18,830 nt of DNA from an uncultured Bacilli bacterium (GTDB lineage: Bacteria > Bacillota_I > Bacilli_A > RF39 > UBA660), in NCBI GenBank assembly GCA_944358225.1, contig CALVQP010000015.1, positions 1 to 18,830 of the forward strand, written 5' to 3'. The notes beneath the pieces were generated by a model. It saw only the letters and a list, made by a program, of their open reading frames with translations, was not told where the DNA came from and did no database searches. Of this stretch, positions 15,477-18,830 are shown one piece after another. Both the position numbers and the translations under genes were made by a program. The stretch's first letter is position 1; each line of letters begins with the position of its first letter.

Positions 15477-15889
15477 AAATTTTAGATGATTTAGAAAAGA
15501 AAACAATTATTAATAAAGTAGAAAATTATTATGCCAAAAAAAATATGATAATATCTACATATAATTATAAGCAAGTATCTGGAATGTTAGGATTTATATC
15601 TCCTGATGGTTTAATGTATTGCTTAAGAACGGTAGATAATGATACTACTATACTACACGCTAATTTAGCTGATTATATTTTAGCTAAAACTTATGACGAG
15701 TTGAGTGAAAATTCTATATTAGCATTATGTATGGATTACAATTTTGCTTTTACTGTCGGCGATGATAAAGAAATAAGCGTTTATTACACTAACGAATTAA
15801 CTGCTGAACAAATAACAGCAATTGAAGCTATTTATAGCAATCAACAAATTTATTATTTCCAGGAAAATGTTGATGAGTTAACTAAATAA
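15473..15889 (+). CDS. Hypothetical protein X, paralogue of the gene at 17606
   Basis: 138 residues, soluble, no signal or membrane segment. After an N-terminal helix comes VSGMLGFISPDGLMYCLR (LGFISP at 39-44), then a helical middle, then YNFAFTVGDDKEISVYY and NELTAEQITAIEAI near the end. The same order of landmarks (LGFISPxGxxYxxR, then NFxxxxxG, then LTxEQ) occurs in the gene at 17606, so I judge them paralogues. I do not recognise the family. It starts in the last four bases of uvrA (ATGA overlap) and lies 21 bases before lgt, firmly inside the operon. Confidence 0.8.
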   Translation: MKILDDLEKKTIINKVENYYAKKNMIISTYNYKQVSGMLGFISPDGLMYCLRTVDNDTTILHANLADYILAKTYDELSENSILALCMDYNFAFTVGDDKEISVYYTNELTAEQITAIEAIYSNQQIYYFQENVDELTK

Positions 15890-15910
15890 AAGTTAGAAAG
15901 AGCTGATAAA

Positions 15911-16696
15911 ATGAATCCCGTGTTAATAAATATTGGACCACTAGAAATAAGATGGTATTCAGTTTTACTATTAATTGCTTTTGGTCTAGGATTATTCTTA
16001 ATATTTAAAGAAAGTAATAAATTTCATATCGATAAAGATTATTTATTTAACCTGATTTTTTGGACAATCATTTTTGGCTTGCTTGGTGCTAGAATATACT
16101 ATGTTTTATTTAATATTCAAGAATATAGCTCTAACTGGCTAGAAATTTTTAAAATATGGCACGGCGGATTAGCTATTCATGGCGGAATTATTGTTGGAGC
16201 TCTAACTATCATCATAATGACAAAAAAATATAACGTTAATATTTTTAAAATTACGGATATATTTGTCCCTTCTTTAATTTTAGGACAAGCTATAGGGAGA
16301 TGGGGAAACTTCTTTAATGGCGAAGCTCATGGAGCAGCTACAACTTTAGAAAATTTAAAATCTTTACACATTCCTAACTTTATTATTGAAGGAATGAACA
16401 TTAATGGTGTTTACTACCAACCCACCTTTTTATATGAATCGTTATTATGTTTAGCCGGTTTTATCATAATCATATTGCTTCGTCATTTTCTAAAATTAAA
16501 AAATGGTCAACTTACTGCCATTTATCTAATTATTTATGGTTTAATAAGATTTTTTATCGAAAGCAGCCGAACAGATTCTTTAATGTTAGGAAACTTAAAA
16601 ATAGCTCAAATAATTAGTATTCTCTTTGTACTTGGTGGAATATTCTTATTTTTACTTAGGCAGAAAAAAACCGATTTATATAAAGATGAAATTTAG
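15911..16696 (+). CDS. lgt: Lgt, prolipoprotein diacylglyceryl transferase
   Basis: Lgt transfers diacylglycerol from phosphatidylglycerol to the lipobox cysteine of prolipoproteins in the plasma membrane, the first lipoprotein maturation step. The 261-residue protein has about seven hydrophobic helices. It keeps RWYSVL (Y16), WHGGLAIHGG with catalytic-type H90, and the family signature GRWGNFFNGEAHG (129-141), then YQPTFLYES and RFFIESSRTDS. The start follows AGAAAGAG, about nine bases before the ATG. The lgt-trxB order is common in Firmicutes. The presence of Lgt implies lipoproteins and a single-membrane envelope. Confidence 0.96.
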   Translation: MNPVLINIGPLEIRWYSVLLLIAFGLGLFLIFKESNKFHIDKDYLFNLIFWTIIFGLLGARIYYVLFNIQEYSSNWLEIFKIWHGGLAIHGGIIVGALTIIIMTKKYNVNIFKITDIFVPSLILGQAIGRWGNFFNGEAHGAATTLENLKSLHIPNFIIEGMNINGVYYQPTFLYESLLCLAGFIIIILLRHFLKLKNGQLTAIYLIIYGLIRFFIESSRTDSLMLGNLKIAQIISILFVLGGIFLFLLRQKKTDLYKDEI

Positions 16697-16705
16697 GTGA
16701 TAAAG

Positions 16706-17593
16706 ATGTATGATATAATAATAATTGGTATGGGCCCCGCGGGTATTAGTGCAGCGATTTATTTAAAAAGAAGTAATTTAAAAGTTTTAATTTTAGAAAA
16801 AAGTGCTCCGGGAGGACTTTTAAACACAATTGATAAAATTGAAAATTATCCTGGATTTAGCTCTATTACTGGTCCGGATTTAGCTTATCAAATGCTTTTA
16901 CAAATTAAAGAAAATGCTATTGATTACCGTATAGAAGAAGTAATTGATATTAAAAATCAAGACTTAAAAATTATTACAACTACCAAAAATGAATATAAAA
17001 CAGCCAATATTATAATTGCTTCTGGACGAGTAGCCAAAACTTTAAATTTGGATCAAGAACGTACGTTGATAGGACGAGGAATTAGTACTTGTGCTATATG
17101 TGACGGTTTCTTTTATAAAAATAAAGATATTGCCATTGTCGGTGGGGGAAATAGTGCTTTACAGGAAGCCTTGTATCTTAGCAAAATAGTTAAAAATATT
17201 ACAATTCTTATTCGTTCTAGCCAACTTAAAGCTGAAGATAATTTGATTCAAAAAGTAAAACAAACATCTAATATAAATATTTTGTATAATAGTCAAATTA
17301 CGGCTTTGAAAAAAGAAAATGATAAATTAGCTGGAATCGAAATTAACAATAAAGAAATTCTAGAAGTAGCTGGAGTCTTTGTTTATATTGGTTATAATCC
17401 TAATAATAATTTCGTTTTATCAGAAGTAAAAAGAGATAATAAAGGTTATTTAAAAGTTAATAATAATTATGAAACTAATATCAAAGGAATATACGCCATT
17501 GGTAGTGCAATAGATATTGCCGAAAATCAAATTGTTACTGCTTGTGCTACTGGCGCTATAGTTGCTTTACATATAGCTAAAAATAATAAGTAG
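16706..17593 (+). CDS. trxB: Thioredoxin reductase-like flavoprotein
   Basis: This family reduces thioredoxin through FAD and a CxxC pair in the cytosol. The 295-residue protein has the FAD-binding GMGPAGISAA (8-17), redox pair CAIC (129-132) in STCAICDGFF, and nucleotide-binding VGGGNSALQEA (145-155). Three motifs deviate. The HRRxxxR NADPH 2'-phosphate motif reads IRSSQLK (169-175). The FAD motif AAGDVR reads AIGSAID (264-270), with Asp replaced. GGQMNT reads GGLLNT (36-41). It may use NADH, ferredoxin or another donor; that is inference. ATG 16706 is preferred over GTG 16697 because AGGTGAT (16695-16701) sits four bases before it; this site overlaps the lgt stop. The next gene starts 13 bases after its stop. 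Confidence 0.9.
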   Translation: MYDIIIIGMGPAGISAAIYLKRSNLKVLILEKSAPGGLLNTIDKIENYPGFSSITGPDLAYQMLLQIKENAIDYRIEEVIDIKNQDLKIITTTKNEYKTANIIIASGRVAKTLNLDQERTLIGRGISTCAICDGFFYKNKDIAIVGGGNSALQEALYLSKIVKNITILIRSSQLKAEDNLIQKVKQTSNINILYNSQITALKKENDKLAGIEINNKEILEVAGVFVYIGYNPNNNFVLSEVKRDNKGYLKVNNNYETNIKGIYAIGSAIDIAENQIVTACATGAIVALHIAKNNK

Positions 17594-17605
17594 AGGAGTG
17601 ATTAG

Positions 17606-18025
17606 ATGGGATTTTTTTCAAGACAAAAAGTAACCAAAGTAGAGCGTATTGCTAATACATATGATTTTCAAGAATATACAGAATTTAAAGATATGGTAGG
17701 TTATCTAGGATTTATTAGTCCTAAAGGGACCTTTTATCGTGTTCGTAAAATGGGCCAACCAGGAATCGGACATGGTGACTGGGCAATGAAATTTCTATAC
17801 CAAAACATGAAAAGAGATACTCTAGATTTAGATCCAAATATTGAACCAATGTATGTTTGTGAATCAGATGAATTTAATTTTACAATGGTTTTTGAGGGAA
17901 ACAAAGAGGGAACAACTCTGGCTTTTGCGCCGGGAAAAAACGGATTAACTAAAGAACAGTACGGCGTTATAAACTATCTTACTAAAGGGCAAATAAAAGA
18001 AGAAGAACTAAATTTATATCGTTAA
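17606..18025 (+). CDS. Hypothetical protein Y, paralogue of the gene at 15473
   Basis: 139 residues, soluble, with no signal or membrane helix. It reads MVGYLGFISPKGTFYRVRK (LGFISP at 34-39), then a helical segment with GHGDWAMKFLYQN, then EFNFTMVFEGNKEGTTLAF and GLTKEQYGVINYL. These match, in order, landmarks of the protein at 15473. The central GIGHGDW is specific to this copy. The start follows GAGGAGTGAT. It is the last gene of the operon that begins at 11354. No clear terminator hairpin lies directly after it; only T-rich sequence is seen. The family is unknown to me. Confidence 0.8.
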   Translation: MGFFSRQKVTKVERIANTYDFQEYTEFKDMVGYLGFISPKGTFYRVRKMGQPGIGHGDWAMKFLYQNMKRDTLDLDPNIEPMYVCESDEFNFTMVFEGNKEGTTLAFAPGKNGLTKEQYGVINYLTKGQIKEEELNLYR

Positions 18026-18074
18026 ATATCTTTTTCTTTTTTTATGATCTTTTATCTTTTAGGAGAAATAATAA

Positions 18075-18200
18075 AAAAATACGACAGCAACTGCCGGAAT
18101 TTAAGCCTATGGAGAATGGGGCGTTTTCTCTAAGAACTAGCAATCTTTAGAGAAAGTGACAAGGGACGAAACAAAAATTTATTTTGTTTCCTTTGTTCTT
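18075..18200 (+). ncRNA. Candidate structured RNA or leader upstream of mrnC
   Basis: This 216-base spacer (18026-18241) holds no gene. Within it, TTTCTCTAA (18125-18133) pairs perfectly with TTAGAGAAA (18147-18155) and can extend by C-G and two G-U pairs. A shorter hairpin can form at about 18105-18122 (CCTAT with ATGGG). A terminator-like hairpin follows at 18168-18190. The segment has more G and C than normal for this genome's spacers and two strong hairpins in series, as in a riboswitch or small RNA. It does not match the consensus of T-box, SAM-I, c-di-GMP, FMN, THF or fluoride riboswitches as I recall them. Confidence 0.4.
18168..18200 (+). terminator. Terminator-like hairpin before mrnC
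   Basis: A perfect 9-bp stem, GAAACAAAA (18168-18176) with TTTTGTTTC (18182-18190), closes a 5-base loop and is followed by CTTTGTTCTT. The T-tract is interrupted, so termination may be weak or conditional. It ends either the operon before it or the candidate RNA. Confidence 0.6.
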
Positions 18201-18241
18201 AACTTGTGTTAATATATGGATGTAATATGTAGGTGATACTT

Positions 18242-18598
18242 ATGAACATACTAGCTATAGCTTATTTAGGTGACTCAGTTTATGAACTTTATATCAGAAG
18301 TTATTTATTAAAACAAGGTATTTATAAAGTTAAAGATTTACAAAAAGAGTCCTTAAAATATGTAAGTGCCACTAGTCAACGTAAGCATATAGAACGCTTA
18401 CTTGCCCAAAACTTTTTAAAAGAAAGAGAAATTGAAACTTACAAGCGTGGACGTAATGCCCATAGTCGCTCTAATAAAAGTAGTGATATAATAACTTATA
18501 AAATGGCCACTGGTTTAGAATGTATCATAGGTCAATTATATTTAGATAAAAACTATCAACGTTTAAAAGAAATTATGGATTTCATAGTGGAGGAATAA
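18242..18598 (+). CDS. mrnC: Mini-ribonuclease III (MrnC)
   Basis: Mini-III is an RNase III catalytic domain without a dsRNA-binding domain; in Bacillus it trims the ends of 23S rRNA precursors. The 118-residue protein has the RNase III signature near the start (YLGDSVYELYIR, catalytic-type D11), then KYVSATSQRKH, the family's KRGRNAHSRS, and ATGLECIIGQLYL with the second acidic site. The length fits the family. ATG 18242 is chosen over GTG 18233 because AGGTGAT (18231-18237) lies four bases before it. Its stop overlaps the next start by one base (TAATG). The mrnC-rlmB order is as in Bacillus, where the pair follows cysS; cysS is absent here. Confidence 0.93.
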   Translation: MNILAIAYLGDSVYELYIRSYLLKQGIYKVKDLQKESLKYVSATSQRKHIERLLAQNFLKEREIETYKRGRNAHSRSNKSSDIITYKMATGLECIIGQLYLDKNYQRLKEIMDFIVEE

Positions 18599-18813
18599 TG
18601 AAAGTATACGGAAAAAATGTTTTTGAAGAACTAAAACATAAACCCCAAATATTTAAAAGAATATATTTGGCTCAAAATTTTAAAGATCAACAAATTATTG
18701 CATACATTAAACAACATAAAATATCGTATACATTTGTATCTTTAAATCAATTAAATAATTTAGATAAAGGTAATCATCAGGAAATTGTTATGATAATAGA
18801 CGATTATGAATAA
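18598..18813 (+). CDS. rlmB: RlmB/TrmH-family 23S rRNA methyltransferase, N-terminal domain only
   Basis: The frame encodes the small substrate-binding domain of RlmB-type SPOUT 2'-O-methyltransferases: VYGKNVFEELKHK, KRIYLAQNFKDQQI, and GNHQEIVMIIDDYE, matching the usual NHQGhhhxhxxYxY ending. It stops at TAA 18811-18813 after 71 residues, before the catalytic SPOUT domain. The codons after the TAA, in the same frame, read YRLSD, a plausible continuation (DYExYRLSD). This suggests that one Tyr codon became TAA, or a sequence error. The rest lies outside the window. If the stop is real, no methyltransferase activity is expected. The start overlaps the mrnC stop by one base. Confidence 0.8.
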   Translation: MKVYGKNVFEELKHKPQIFKRIYLAQNFKDQQIIAYIKQHKISYTFVSLNQLNNLDKGNHQEIVMIIDDYE

Positions 18814-18830
18814 TATAGACTAAGTGACAT

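Noticed and set aside
18075..18200. T-box or SAM-type riboswitch for the mrnC leader
   Set aside because: The T-box AGGGTGGNACCGCG motif and the SAM-I conserved core are both absent.

Overview
The window is AT-rich DNA from a monoderm bacterium of the Firmicutes/Bacilli type, most like the small-genome uncultured gut lineages near RF39/Erysipelotrichales; the lineage is inferred from gene content and composition. Supporting signs are a ClpC-type unfoldase, a secE-nusG pair, a bifunctional-type RSH protein, an uvrA/lgt/trxB cluster, mrnC-rlmB, strong AGGAGG or AGGTGAT ribosome binding sites, and sigma-A promoters that often carry an extended -10 (TGn). UGA acts as a stop (uvrA ends in TGA), so the standard bacterial code applies.

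Bases 1-2340 are a degraded accessory stretch. It holds the 3' end of an unknown gene closed by a perfect terminator, a large serine recombinase wrecked by frameshifts and an internal deletion, a short scrap of the 3' end of an ftsW/rodA (SEDS) gene, and a membrane-anchored hypothetical gene with one frameshift. Bases 2337-5424 hold a short ClpC-like AAA+ unfoldase and then a promoter-secE-nusG-terminator unit. Bases 5456-8112 hold two tandem paralogous secreted or anchored proteins whose N-termini resemble SipW-class (TasA/camelysin) exported proteins. Each has four conserved cysteines and a shared C-terminal domain.

Bases 8155-9779 encode an RSH (ppGpp) enzyme whose hydrolase motifs are intact, whose synthetase motifs are damaged, and which lacks the usual C-terminal regulatory domains. 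Upstream are a strong promoter, a 20-bp palindrome over the predicted start of transcription, a 19-codon leader ORF and a terminator whose rising arm contains the leader's stop codon. This is the best candidate in the window for an undescribed regulatory device. A broken MerR-family regulator on the minus strand (9809-10529) and a small gene pair (10606-11050) follow.

Bases 11354-18025 look like one operon: radical SAM/SPASM protein, DUF7666-like protein, uvrA, hypothetical X, lgt, trxB, hypothetical Y. Most junctions overlap or are under 25 bases. X and Y look like paralogues bracketing lgt-trxB. UvrA has changes in its second ATPase site, and TrxB has unusual FAD and NADPH motifs. A 216-base spacer then holds a candidate structured RNA, followed by mrnC and an rlmB reading frame interrupted by a TAA that looks like a single-base nonsense change. 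Several broken genes carry single-base indels at poly-A runs while the neighbouring large genes are intact; this could be real decay or local sequence error.
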